From Bettongia penicillata ogilbyi (taxonomy: Eukaryota; Chordata; Mammalia; Diprotodontia; Potoroidae), in contig JAJHZJ010000268.1 of assembly GCA_023548195.1 (NCBI GenBank), forward strand, positions 2,424,215 to 2,488,214: DNA of 64,000 nt, in the 5' to 3' direction. The notes under the pieces were generated by a model, which saw nothing but the letters and a program-made list of their open reading frames with translations, searched no databases and was not told where the DNA came from. Shown piece after piece: positions 21,530 to 31,990 of this stretch (position 1 is the first letter of the stretch; the number at the start of each line of letters is the position of its first letter). Position numbers and translations under genes: made by a program.

Positions 21530-22115
21530 TCTTAGGGCTTTCCAGAAGCAGTATAAAAGAGTGGCTTGAAGTGACTCAGGTTATCAGACTTTGTCTCAAA
21601 GTAGCTCATTAAAGCCCACTCTGAGGTTTATGCCTACTTTAGAATAGAAAGCTCAGTATGAGCAGCAACCCACATCTGGGACCAATTTCTCCCTTTTGAG
21701 AAATAATTGTGGTATGGTAGAAATAGAGCTGGACAAGGAATTAGGAGACCTGGGACCTATTTCCTATTTTAGATCTTATTTTTAGTAAGTTCTATTTTGG
21801 TAATAATCCACAGGAAGAGGAGACAGTTTAATCAGGTGGCAAAGGATGGCAGGTGAGTTGACAGCACTCCACTAGAAACCTCCTGATGTCAGGAGAAATT
21901 GAGTAATGTCTCCTGCACGTTGGGTGGAAACCTTGCGGAAAACTCAGGGGTAGGTATAGACAAGAACTGCTGAAGACTGGCAGGCAAGGATAGATTATGA
22001 TATGCATTGTTAGCGTGCATTTCTGAATTGATGAGACCACATTTAATGTGGAAGTGCTCTAGTATTGGTGTGCAGATAGAATTGGATGAGAATAGGAACC
22101 AAGGCAAGAAAGGTG
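21530..22115. other. No gene or named repeat seen
   Basis: Overlapping minus frames at 21828-22040 and 21889-22107 lie here with no domain. 'agctggacaaggaattagga' at about 21728 hints at a MIR remnant. Confidence 0.35.
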
Positions 22116-22119
22116 ATTG

Positions 22120-22370
22120 ATGCAGTTCAGTTCCTTTTCAGTGACTCTTTGCAACCTCTTTTGGGATTTTCTTGTCAAAGATACTGGAATCATTTACCAC
22201 TTCCTACTCCAGCTCATTTTACAGATGAGGGACCAAGGCAAAACAGGGTTAAGTGACTTGCCCAGGGTCACACAACTAATAAATGTCTGAGGCCAGATTT
22301 GAACTCAGGAAGGTTAGTTTTTCTGACTTCAGATCTTACTCTCTACCCTCTGTGTCACCTACCTGCCCTA
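22120..22370 (-). mobile_element. SINE-A, complete, minus strand
   Basis: 'gactctttgcaacctctttt' (reversed BovB/RTE-like tail), 'ccagctcattttacagatg', 'gcccagggtcacacaact' and 'agatttgaactcagga' follow in the reversed order. Confidence 0.93.
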
Positions 22371-22699
22371 AAGAAATGTTAGGAGAGGATATTACAATTA
22401 TCTACTTATTTATTTAGGGACAAGGCTCTATACTAGAGTGGTAGCATGGAAATGTGCGAAAAGGGAAGGACTGGATGAAAGGAATATTAAAATTCATAAG
22501 ATTTCATGAACTACTAATGACAGGAACTAGGGAAAGGGCCCAGTTAAAAAAATAACATATATTAAGGTCTTCTATCTTGAATCATTGTAGTATTGACAGA
22601 TTAGTCGCTGCTGTAGTAATTTTCAGGTTACTAGTATTTATGCAATGACAGGGACAAGAACAGTCCAGGATGGGTTGCTATCTGTGCCACACACTGATA

Positions 22700-22970
22700 G
22701 GAGTTGTGGTTGTGTGGTTGTGGTTTGTCCTGTATTCTTGAAGAGGACCATGGCATCAGGGAGATGATAACACAATTTGCAATTGACTCTGATATGAGTG
22801 AGGTAGCACTGTGCAAAATCACCAGTCTCACTTTCTCCTCCTGAGTCATTTGGGTCCAGTGTCCAGATATTGATCAGATGACTAGAGATGGTACAGGATG
22901 CATTGGAAGATCTTGGCCCTTTTAAGTTAAGGTCTTTTCAGATTCTCACTTTGAAGAAGTACATGATGAT
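22700..22970 (-). mobile_element. Element B 3' part, minus strand
   Basis: 'gaagaggaccatggcatcag', 'tgagtgaggtagcactgtg', 'gtccagatattgatcaga', 'ggatgcattggaagatct' and then 'gattctcactttgaag' extend past the part used by SINE-B. The 72-codon minus frame at 22631-22849 lies across it. Confidence 0.8.
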
Positions 22971-23039
22971 GGGAGCATCAACACTGATGAGGTCATAGAT
23001 CCATCAAAGCCTAGAAGCATAAGAGTATTTGAACACTGG

Positions 23040-23215
23040 GTGGAGTCTTTGCCTGAAAAACAGTAGGACTATGGATATCAACAAAGAGAAAAACCTCATT
23101 TTATAGACAATGAAACTGGGACCCAAAAGGGCGATGCATAAATTTTGGCAAGTCACTTCACTCTCCAGACATCAGTCTGCTCCTCTGTAAAATGAGAGGA
23201 GGTGAACAATAATGT
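23040..23215. mobile_element. Two short MIR fragments in opposite orientation
   Basis: Bases 23095-23140 read as reversed MIR ('atagacaatgaaactggga'). Bases 23140-23210 read as forward MIR ('ggcaagtcacttcactctc', 'ctcctctgtaaaatgagag'). Confidence 0.6.
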
Positions 23216-23689
23216 TTCTAAGGTTGTTAAGAACTCACTTGTATCATAAGGATGTGCTTGAGGTCTCTTACATACAGCAAGTTAATATCTGAACCAGAGC
23301 TTCAATCTAAGCCCTTCATGCCTTCTACCACAACATTCATACAAAGATATGAAACCATCATGTGGCTTTATATTCTAAATTATATTTATAAGAAGCCAAG
23401 AATATTTCATCAGAAGGAAGAGAAAAGGGACCAATAAATTTCTTTTGCTTGAAGAAAAGAAAAACCAGGGAGAAAGTCAAGACAATTCACCTGAAACACA
23501 TCTGAGGGTTTCAGTAGATTGCCAGTTCAAAGGGAACCTACCACTGTGGAATGGTAGCCAGAAAGACTAGTGTGGTCTGAGGTTGTAGTAAGAAAGTCAT
23601 GGTGCCAAAGACTGAGGAGGAGATAATGCCTTTGTCTTCTGCCCCAGTCAGTCCACATTTTGAATATTGTACTTAGTTTTTGTGAGAAT

Positions 23690-23886
23690 TGCTTAATTAG
23701 GGGAGGTTTGTTTTGTAGAAAAGCAAAGATCTTCTCCCCATTAATAGACCTCAGGTGGAGCCTATTAAAGGAAGCTTGATTAGGGGAAGCTTGTTTTATC
23801 AGAAGACCTACACCTTTTGTTAATTTGTAATGAGGCACTGGGTCATGCCCTTTAGCTCTGAAAAGTATATATATATATATACATAC

Positions 23887-23939
<53 letters not shown>

Positions 23940-24250
23940 CATATACATATACATACTCTGAAGTGAGGTTTTACTTTGGGGGTTCACTTTTGGAAGAAGG
24001 CTTATGTACCTGATGAGACTCTGGGTTGCCATTAAGGAGCCCCTGGCTTTGAAAACCCAGATGTTGGAACTTCTCTCTCTGGTAACTATATACGTATGTA
24101 ATGGTCAGACAGTTGGATATGTCCATTGGTCTTATGGTCAGACAAAAGCTCTGTCTGTTGGTCTTTATTTCTCTGTTTGTATTTTCTCTGTTTGCATATG
24201 TGATTAATGAAGATTGTTGACCCCTCAAATGTTGCTTTCCTTTTAGAAAA
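23690..24250 (+). mobile_element. Solo-LTR-like insertion
   Basis: A ~560-base block interrupts CR1. It has a TATA-rich core (partly swollen by a microsatellite), and about 330 bases later 'gattaatgaagattgttgac', which could serve as an AATAAA-like signal region near the 3' end. No internal retroviral region is attached, so it would be a solo LTR. I could not pin terminal TG...CA or a target duplication. Annotated as an old retrovirus-like remnant only. Confidence 0.45.
23863..23960 (+). repeat. (TA)n / (CATATA)n microsatellite
   Basis: A TA run at 23865-23880 and 23888-23905 is followed by CATATA hexamers to about 23956. The 70-codon minus frame at 23820-24032 (Met-Tyr-Val repeats) comes from it. 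Confidence 0.95.
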
Positions 24251-24759
24251 GTAGATCTAAGAACCTGTGTTATCCTTGGATGTGTGTCAGGGTGCTTGCC
24301 ACCATAACAAGTTGGAATACTTCCACAAGAGAGTGACAAAGAAGGTTATTAGTATGGAAGATTTGGTCATAGGAGAACAAGAGGAAGAACTGGACTTGGT
24401 TAGCCTGAAGAAGAAAAGACTGTGTGCAGGGGGTGTGCTAATTGTCTGAAGGGTGGTCATGTGGAAGGGTGGTCATGGTTAAGTTTGCTTGATTTGGTCC
24501 CAGAGGATAAACTGAGAGCAATAATTGGAAATTTCAGAGAGTCAGGGATAGTTGTTAAAGGAAAAATATTCCAATAGTTAGAGTTGTACCAAAGTGAAAT
24601 GGGATTTGAAGGTGGCCACTCTTGAGCTGAGACCAGATGGATGGCCACTTATCAGGGATGTACAGATTTTCTCATACAGGGAGATACAACTTGATCTCGT
24701 TGCCTTTTGAAGTCCCTTCCAAGTCCTAGCATCTATGAATCCCATGATTCCTCAATAAG

Positions 24760-25460
24760 AAACTGAAGATTGCAATGTGGATAATTAAACCAATATTTCT
24801 GCAAACCCACTGCTCAGCTATGGTATTATAGGCTACTTTCAGATTTTTAAGCTAGCGAGTTTCAGTTTGATTATTAATGGAGGGGCTTAAAGGATATAAG
24901 CGTCCATTTTTTATGAGCGACATTAAGATTAGCTTGCACGCGTCATTAAATGGAGTTGTTAATGTTATTTATGTGGGTACTTTAAAACAGATTAGAAATC
25001 TACAGTTGCCAGAAAAGGTACCACATTTTTCACCAAGCTTCAGGGCTCTGGATGAACTTCTTTCCATTTTCGATTATCATTGCTTCATGTCTAAGAACCA
25101 GTCACTTCTCACTCCCAATCCCTGAATTCTCAGCCACAACCCAGGAGCAAGTGGGTTTCACACAAAAAATGTGGCAGCATCACAGTCTGAGCTTCATGGT
25201 GATTTTCATATCTTGGTTTACATTTGTGAGCAGGTCTGCTTTTAAGCCCTGAATCTCTCGAAAAGTCGTTATGCACTGTGAACACACCACAGATGAATTG
25301 ATTCACAAAATCCTAATGCTTTCTAATTCCTCTTCAATAAGATGGAAGTTTCTGCATTGCCAGGATGATTTCATCCCAGAAGCTTCACAATCTCAGTGTT
25401 AATCTTTTGTCCCAGCATTTGGTTTAGTACATGTCAGGGAGGGCTTATATTTCTGTCACA
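24760..25460. promoter_or_regulatory. Strong candidate conserved non-coding block
   Basis: About 700 bases show no repeat signature. Within 24880-24970 there are several CpGs in AT-rich context ('taagcgtccatt', 'atgagcgacatta', 'cacgcgtcattaa'), plus 'ctctcgaaaagtcgttatg' near 25256. Such CpGs usually decay in neutral methylated DNA, so their retention suggests selection. TTAAT/ATTA words are frequent. Plus frames at 24877-25125 and 25052-25252 overlap it but show no domain. Enhancer function is inference. Confidence 0.45.
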
Positions 25461-25539
25461 GTGGTTCCCCTCATCTTATCCCCCATCCCTGCCTCCATTC
25501 GTTTTCATCAACCATCAATCTGTTGTCTATATCCTAGAC

Positions 25540-25850
25540 TCCCAAGACTATCATAGCTGGAAAGGTCCTTAGAGAACCGTTAGTCCAATCTTCTTATTTT
25601 TACAAGCGAGCAGTGAAACTTAGCTGAGGCCACATGGCTAGCTGTCAATCTATCATTCAACAAACATATGCCTATTATGTGCTAAACTCTAGAAACACAA
25701 AGACAAAAATTAGACTGTCCTTGCCCCTCATGGAGCAAGAAGAGTCTGTTGTAGGCATGGAGGACTACCTATACAAAGACATGGAGATGAAAGATGAAAA
25801 ATCATATATTAGGAGCAAGTACAAGACCAGGAATGGAGGAGTTGATGTTA
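25540..25850 (-). mobile_element. MIR3-like SINE and L2 terminus, minus strand
   Basis: Bases 25540-25645 hold 'atagctggaaaggtcctta' and 'agtccaatcttcttatttt'. Bases 25650-25850 hold 'catatgcctattatgtgct' and 'tgcccctcatggagcaag', the reversed L2 end. The 90-codon frame at 25634-25906 is a shadow. Confidence 0.75.
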
Positions 25851-25929
25851 GAACACAGGTTCCCACTTCTCTTGGATTAAAATATCACCAGTCAATTACG
25901 CGTTAATGATGTTTCACTGTTGCTTCTGA

Positions 25930-26115
25930 AGTGTACATAAGATCATAGGATTTAACACTGTATGGGACCCTAGTGATTATTTGGTACAACCTCCTCATTT
26001 TTGAGAAAGGGATTTGAAGCTGAAAGAGATAAGCCAGTTATCCAGTCACACAGGTGGAAGTAGAGTCAACATTCGAACTCAAATTCTCTGACTCCAAATA
26101 CACTTCATCAAAAAT
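25930..26115 (-). mobile_element. MIR3-like SINE, minus strand
   Basis: 'agatcataggatttaacac', 'gtacaacctcctcattttt', 'attcgaactcaaattctct' and 'gactccaaatacactt' follow in family order. Confidence 0.8.
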
Positions 26116-26129
26116 TGCCAGATTACACT

Positions 26130-26800
26130 TTTCTGAACGTAAGTATTGATAAAATATTTGTTTCTGGTAAGCTTTATTAACAAATTATTTAAGAGGGGAA
26201 TTTATCATGAGTTAGTTACATGGTTGTTTTTCTATAGTAGGGTCATATTGTACATCATCCCTTCAGCAAAAGGTGAATAGATTGGCTTGCTTTCGATCTT
26301 TTCTTCCGTTCTAACATATGGTTCTGTTTAAATGTGTCCATGTTTGCAACTTACAGCTGACATTTTTGGCACTCAGACGAGTGTCTTGCAATTATGCTAA
26401 GTCTAGAAAGAAGGATTTGCTTTAACAGCAGATTTCATAAAATAAAAAGTTTAAGTCAAATTTATTGGCTGAGTGAGCCCTACAGAATGTAGACGTCTGG
26501 TCTGGAGGAACTCAATAGATTTCTGTTCTTTGTACACTTACGCACACACTCACAGCCTATACACAGAGTTAGGTCCCTCTTCTTCTCTCCTCTCCCTCCT
26601 CCCACCCAAATTACCACTTGAAAAAGCATGTGAGTAAGGCATTAGGCTAAATCTTTTTGCATTTACACTTGATTTCAGTGCCTGGGGAAACAATTGCTAA
26701 ATGATCATCATATGCCCTGTGCTGAAGAAAATTTCCTTTGCACCAAAAAAAAAACAACAAAAAAAACCCAGGCTGAATTTGCTTTGTGGCACATTTGCTA
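26130..26800. promoter_or_regulatory. Candidate conserved non-coding block
   Basis: No repeat family is recognised. High-complexity words such as 'ggcactcagacgagtgtct' and 'ttaacagcagatttcataa', plus 'caattgctaaatgatcatc' nearer the end, look like non-coding conserved DNA. An A/C simple run at 26743-26768 closes it. Regulatory role is inference. Confidence 0.3.
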
Positions 26801-26932
26801 GACCAGTAGTCCCCAACTCTTTTTAATGAGGAGTATTTATTTCCTTGAGATCATGGGGGAACTAAAGATGGTCAATTATCCCAGCTCCCTGGACACCCCA
26901 CACATACCTAGTCAGAGCAAAGAAGGTACTAT

Positions 26933-26987
26933 TTATTTACTCCTCTCTCTGTCTCTCTCTCTCTGTCTCTCTCTCTCTTTCTCTCTG

Positions 26988-27035
<48 letters not shown>

Positions 27036-27105
27036 TCTGTCTCTCTCTCTGTCTCTCTGTTTCTTCATCTCTGTCTGTCTCTGTCTCTCTTCCTCCTCCC
27101 CTACC
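26933..27105 (+). repeat. (TCTCTCTG)n pyrimidine microsatellite
   Basis: About 170 bases of nearly pure C/T with regular G interruptions. The two opposite frames at 26826-27143 and 26929-27171 are repeat artefacts. Confidence 0.97.
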
Positions 27106-27179
27106 CCCTCCCTCCACTGGTAATTGGTTTGAGCATTGATTAGGTAAGGCTTTCAACTTACTGAATGACACATTTGTAG

Positions 27180-27430
27180 AGCTAAGACAAAGAATGTAGA
27201 AGAACAGAGCTAGAAGGAATTTTAGAACATTGAATGTAAATTATTAGAGCTGGAAAGGTCTATAAAAATAGGACAGAGAATGACTGAGCTGGATAAGCAT
27301 AATGTCCAATTCCACTCATTGATTGTACAGATGCAGAAACTGAGTCTAAGAGAAACAACTTATACCAGGTCACCATGTTAAGGAAGGCCAAAATCCTGGT
27401 TTTCCTAGCACTCAGATCTATTAATAGATC
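27180..27430 (-). mobile_element. MIR3-like SINE with repeated head modules
   Basis: A 40-50 base head module ('gaatgtagaagaacagagct', 'ttattagagctggaaagg', 'gaatgactgagctggataa') is present about three times in a row before one MIR body ('gatgcagaaactgagtcta'). Confidence 0.65.
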
Positions 27431-27439
27431 TTAATTTTA

Positions 27440-28365
27440 TGGTTGGGGAAATGCTTGTGCTATGTGGGCTTCAGTATTTCTCAGTTCATGGGATGGAATT
27501 CTGACTAATAGACTTATGTTTACCTGGCTATTTTCTAGGGCTTTCTTATTAGTCACTTAGGTATAGGGTTTAATCAGGGTAAAGCCCAGAAATGAAAGCC
27601 ATAGGGCTTTCATCTGGTTATATCTATCTACCCAGCAGTACATAGAGTTTATAAATTTCAAGTAGCAACTAGAGTTTGGTAGCTGTGCAGGGTCATTTCG
27701 GATTGCTAAGTGTTGGACTGACACTTTAGCTTCTGTCTTTAGAATAAAGAGGAAAGGATGTATTTGGACTGAAGATCCCCAAAGAATGCAGCCATTCTAC
27801 TCCGCTCTTTGACTTCTCATCAGATGAGAACACAATATGGATTGTTAATTATCTCCTGGTATGACTAGTTGTAGAGAAAAAAAAAGGAGGCAGGAGGTGA
27901 ATTAAAGCAACGATTTATAGAGAATTTAACCATGCACAAAGTATTTAGAACATAAAGTAGCTTTCTGGGGGTCCAAGGGTGAAGGGGCCTATGGGTGCCA
28001 AATAACTAAGAATTATAAAATATTTTACATACATGATTCAATTTAACTTTAATGACATCCTGCATTATCTGCTTACCCATTAATTTAATCAGAACAGACA
28101 TTATTATTTTTTATGGCATATAAGTGAACTCTTGGTTGAAAGGGCCAATTACATAGGTGTCTCTTCTCATTGGTAAAGATTTATTATTCGGTGACCTGCT
28201 CTACTGGCATCCAGCACCAAGAGAAAAGAAATGATCCTAACTTCTCTTTGGGTCCAAAAAGGGAAAGAAAGACTATGGAAAGAAGCTGACAAGTATGACT
28301 TCAATCATGTTCCCATTCTCTGCTACATTAAAGACTTGGGAAGAATTTCTCCTTCAATGAGAAAG
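27440..28365. other. No gene; a possible MIR scrap
   Basis: Mostly non-repeat. Bases 28010-28110 ('tattttacatacatgattc', 'aatttaactttaatgacat') look like a very old reversed MIR. A 108-codon plus frame at 28231-28557 runs into the next microsatellite and is not supported. Confidence 0.4.
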
Positions 28366-28369
28366 GGGA

Positions 28370-28545
28370 CTCTGTGTGTGTGTGTGTGTGTCTCTGTGTG
28401 TGTGTCTCTCTCTTTCTCTGTGTCTCTCTGTATGTCTCTCTCTCTGTGTCTGTGTGTGTGTCTCTCTCTCTCTGTGTCTCTCTGTGTCTCTGTCTCTGTG
28501 TCTCTGTGTCTGTCTTTCTGTATCTGTCTGTCTCTCTCACTGGTA
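28370..28545 (+). repeat. (TG)n/(TCTC)n microsatellite
   Basis: TGTGTGTG passes into TCTCTGTG and TCTGTCTG units over about 170 bases. Five open frames on both strands come from this tract only. Confidence 0.97.
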
Positions 28546-28554
28546 TATTGCAGG

Positions 28555-28990
28555 TGACTCATGAAAACCTGTTGCTTTTAGCATGGCTGGAGTTCTGCGT
28601 ATCCCTCTACTGATTCTGCTAAGATCATTCAGTCAATTCATGCAGGTCTCATATTTCTTTGAATTCTTGAATCATCTCTTCTTACAAAAAATAATAAGCC
28701 ATTCCATTCATATACCACAGTTTGCTCAGCCTCTGAGCAATAAAGAATATCTATTTCATTTCCAGTTGGAGTTTTTTCACTTCTTTTTTTTTCTTTTACT
28801 CTTCTCCTCTCTTCTCTTCCTTTCTTTTCTCTCTCTTTCTTTTTTGGTGCCACAAAAATGCTGCTATAGACTATCTCTATGTCTGTCTATCCTTCTACTT
28901 GAAACTTCCATCTATTTTTTACCTCTTTGGGGATATTTGATCAGTATTGGAATCAGTGTCTCCAAAGGATAAACGTAAGTTAATGAGTGT
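28555..28990 (-). mobile_element. L1 LINE 3' end, minus strand
   Basis: 'attcatataccacagtttg' and 'tggtgccacaaaaatgctg' match the reversed L1 end at 55345-56060. A T/C tract at 28780-28845 is inserted or expanded in the middle. The 129-codon frame at 28583-28972 is antisense to L1. Confidence 0.75.
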
Positions 28991-29029
28991 TCTTGTATAT
29001 TCTACTCTTTCCACCATACCATGCTGTCT

Positions 29030-29295
29030 TTCTAAAATAATAGCTTATATTTATGGAAGACTTTACTTTTATACTCTTACTATCTCGTTTGATTCATTTT
29101 AGTTTGACTTAACTATAGGGTGTTAGAAAGGAAACAGTGGCTGATAAATTTGAAGAGGCAGGCAGTGGTAAAATTATATAGGATTCTATACTGTATTTTG
29201 TCCTGTATACTGCAACTATTGGTGAGTGAAGCTTTTTCAGGAAGGAAGTGACATAATCAGAACTTAATTCCTCTTAGTCTAAATTTCTACATCTA
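29030..29295 (-). mobile_element. MIR and L2 fragments, minus strand
   Basis: 'atagcttatatttatggaa' starts a reversed MIR scrap. 'caggaaggaagtgacataat' near 29240 fits reversed L2 body. Confidence 0.5.
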
Positions 29296-29317
29296 TTAGG
29301 TGAAAACATCGAAGGCA

Positions 29318-29530
29318 GTTTAACAGAAGGACAATGGTGTTGAATTTGGGGTCAGGGGTTCTGAGTTTCAAACTTGAATCTACCTTTCACTATGTGCAAA
29401 TCACTTAAGCTCTCTAGGCCTCAATTTTTATATCTATAAAATGAAAATCATCATAGTTATATTACCTGATTTTTTTTAGCAAAGTATTTTGTAAACCTTA
29501 AAGCACTACCAAAACCTCAATTACTATTCT
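29318..29530 (+). mobile_element. MIR SINE, plus strand
   Basis: 'ttgaatttggggtcagggg', 'tgtgcaaatcacttaagct', 'ctaggcctcaatttttata' and 'ttgtaaaccttaaagcac' follow MIR order through the 3' end. Confidence 0.85.
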
Positions 29531-29544
29531 TATTTTAAGAACCC

Positions 29545-29725
29545 ATAGGAACATAGATTTAAAGCTATAAAGGTCCTTAGAAATCATCTAGCCAATTCCA
29601 TCATTTTACTGATGAGGAAATAAGGACCACAGAGATGATGTGGCTTCCCTGAGATCACACATGTAAGTAGGGGGAAACACCAGGATTCAAGCTGCCTTCC
29701 TCTGACTCTTGTGCTTCTGGTGATC
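29545..29725 (-). mobile_element. MIR3-like SINE, minus strand
   Basis: 'aacatagatttaaagctat', 'gatgaggaaataaggacc' and 'gagatcacacatgtaagt' are in order. Confidence 0.8.
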
Positions 29726-29749
29726 ATATTTAGGTCTTTCCCCCCATAC

Positions 29750-30470
29750 CATGTTTTTTATTGCACATTTTCTGACTGTAAAATAAAAGAAAATGGGTGA
29801 ATCTCATGATGGGAATATATGTAATCTAAGTCTGTAGCTATACATGTCATTTTCTTGGATGAACATTGCATGATAATTTCTCAAGATGTCTGTCAAAATC
29901 ATAAAGTATCATGCTATCATGTTGTTTGATATCTATCCATGTTAGCAGGAATATGGCTATAGCAAGATATTGACAGACAGAATTGGGTTCAGATGTCCTA
30001 ACAGATGTGCTTGGCTTTGAAACTGATGCTACCAAGCCGTCATCAATAGGGCATACACTTTGAGCTTTGTTTTACAGGAGTGGGGATGGTTTTGAATCGA
30101 TCCATTCATTCTGCCTCACCAGGTCTTGAGACGAAACGGTTGCATTGTGAAGCAGCTGGCTGGGGTTAAGGGGCCAGGCTGTGGCCAGGGAATGGAGCGC
30201 AATGCTGTGGAATCCACAGGGCTATAGAATCTATAACCTTGCCCTCATTAGTAGTGGGCTATAATAAGCGAGCAGCTTTTTATTGACAGATGCTTCCAAA
30301 TTGTCTGGTAGAAACTTATATGAGAATTTTTTTCTATTTTTGTAAACTTCATTCTTACAATAACATAAAAAATATTTTGTCATTTTTTCTGAGGAAATAT
30401 GTAAATCTATGGTTATTAGGTCCATCTAGGACCAAAGTATCAAGTCAGGCTTAATTGATACCACCAGAAT
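29750..30470. promoter_or_regulatory. Candidate conserved non-coding block
   Basis: No repeat is recognised. The core at 30090-30280 keeps CpGs ('gaatcgatcc', 'gagacgaaacggttgc', 'gagcgcaatgc', 'taagcgagc') in CpG-poor surroundings. 'tttgttttacag' at about 30066 is a possible splice acceptor, but the following frame closes after about 30 codons with no good donor, so an exon is not claimed. Confidence 0.35.
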
Positions 30471-30534
30471 TGGTCTTGCATTTACAGAAAGGAAATAATT
30501 GAATCTGAGGGTCAAACGTGGCAATCAAATAAGA

Positions 30535-30860
30535 AAGAAGTATTTTTTTAAAGTGCTAGCTATGGGCTAGGTTCTGTATTCGATGCTGGAGATACACACA
30601 CAAACACTGATTACTCTAACATCTCCAAATTTCTTCTTTCTGTGAGGAACTCTCTCAGAAGTTCTGCTCAGGTATCTTAAAAGCCTGTCTACTGTCCTCC
30701 CATCCGAACCCCAAACATATAAACAAATAAAAAGAATGTAAGATCCTTTAGAGCAGCAATTGGTGTTTATTTTTGGTTTTGTATGACATACATCTCACAT
30801 ACTGCCTGATACACAGTAGATTATTCATAAATACCTGCTAAAAGAATTAATGGACGAATG
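30535..30860. mobile_element. Two L2 termini in opposite orientation
   Basis: Bases 30540-30620 are reversed L2 ('aagtgctagctatgggcta'). Bases 30725-30860 are forward L2 ('gaatgtaagatcctttaga', 'actgcctgatacacagtag'). Confidence 0.7.
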
Positions 30861-30869
30861 CATCACAAT

Positions 30870-31180
30870 GATGTAGTGCTGACCCTAGGTTTTCAAAGAG
30901 GATGCCAGTGCAGATGAAGCTCTGCCAAGTTCAGTCAGGCTGGAAAAGCTTTCAGTATAGACCCACAAGTGAAATGTTACAGGTATCTGAAAATAACCAT
31001 AAGTAAATATATGCAAGAGATACTATCAACATTTGCTGTTGGGGAATGAGCATTTTGGGCATGATAATCAATAAAACACGTAAAAAATATGCTACGTCCC
31101 TCAGACACATGTCATGTTCAACTACCAGTGATCGTGCTAGAGGCAGAAAAGAAGATAGGAAGTTGCTAAGAATCAAACAG
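30870..31180. other. No gene or named repeat seen
   Basis: About 310 bases. It may be the upstream part of the L1 3' end that follows, but no diagnostic phrase is present. Confidence 0.35.
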
Positions 31181-31392
31181 GCTTTTTGACTGACTGCAAA
31201 TATTAATTTAACTGTAATGTGGGATTTTTGTTGAATTTACACAAATGGAAGAGTTGTTAGAAGAATTGATTATCTGGTGTACGTATGTTTTGTTTCTATT
31301 TCCCCCCCAGTGACAGAGGAAGGGGAGGAAGGGAGAAAAAGTAAATAATTGTTAACTGGAAAAAAATAAAATGTAATTTAAAAAAAGAGAGT
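31180..31392 (+). mobile_element. L1 LINE 3' UTR end with A-rich tail
   Basis: The C-run and 'gacagaggaaggggaggaag' followed by 'aataattgttaactgg' and 'aaaaaataaaatgtaattt' mirror the reversed T/C-rich L1 ends at 10020-10080 and 55360-55460. The A-rich end at 31376-31386 is consistent with a tail. Confidence 0.6.
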
Positions 31393-31990
31393 GTGTCTCA
31401 AGCAATGGGAGACAGATCACTTCTTTCCCAGAAACAAAAACAAAGCAAAAATGAAGGAAGAAGGAAACATCTTCGGGATGGCAGTAAGTGCCCTGTCCAG
31501 TCCTAAAACTCATGAAACAAGACTCAAAAAGAGTACCACAGTGGGGGAGTAAGAAACCATGGGGCAGTCTCAGGGTGATAGACACTAGAAGAAAGAGAAA
31601 GTGAGAAGGATAAGAGTGCTGAGGACAAACTTCCCCTTTTAATAATTCAGTCCTGCCCAGTACAAAGTTCTGATGCTTTTGCCTCCCAGGTCCCCTTGGA
31701 TCTGACCTGCTACCCATGAAGGATGAGGAATGGACTCATAATTGATGAGTACTGGTGAAGAAACTTCAACTAGAGAATGTAGGGCATTCAGGTGCCAGAT
31801 GCTCGCCAGTACCCAAGGCTCTCCTGGGGAGTCAGGCAAGCATTTCAGGAGCAGCAGAGTTAATTTTTCAGGGCATGACAGCCCTGCAGCAGTCAGAGGT
31901 GCCCCCACCATCTTAAATGTACTACTTAGGCACTGAGGAGAGTAGAACCCCAAAGGACAGTCGAGAAAAAAAAATGTCACAGAGATAAAA
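31393..31990. other. Unclassified block with long minus-strand frames
   Basis: Minus frames of 142 codons (31639-32067) and 121 codons (31352-31717) overlap here. Neither has a domain I know. The first contains a Leu-rich run and Trp/Pro-containing text that looks non-random, but the upper part is MIR-like and the lower part L1 tail. It could be an LTR or an L1 5' region. Confidence 0.3.

Larger units (their letters stand above)
23640..24745 (-). mobile_element. CR1/L3 LINE, minus strand, split by an LTR-like insert
   Basis: The left piece at 23640-23690 ('tttgaatattgtacttag') joins in sense with the right piece at 24260-24745. The right piece has 'gacttggttagcctgaag', 'gggtggtcatgtggaag', 'ttccaatagttagagttgt', 'tggccacttatcaggga' and 'aagtcccttccaagtccta'. 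The LTR-like block between them is foreign to CR1. Confidence 0.8.

Noticed and set aside
23971..24339. 122-codon minus frame over the LTR-like block
   Set aside because: No retroviral or cellular domain is visible, and it spans the LTR/CR1 junction, so it cannot be one ancestral gene.
26826..27171. Opposing frames of 105 and 80 codons
   Set aside because: Products of the TCTCTG microsatellite.
28231..28613. Several Cys/Ser/Leu- or Thr/Glu/Arg-rich frames
   Set aside because: All are translations of a TG/TCTC microsatellite.
28583..28972. 129-codon plus-strand open frame
   Set aside because: It runs through a minus-strand L1 end and a T/C tract. The Phe/Leu/Ser-rich text is an artefact.
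30066..30170. Possible exon after a TTTTACAG acceptor
   Set aside because: The one open frame closes after about 30 codons and there is no convincing donor. Kept only as a candidate non-coding block.
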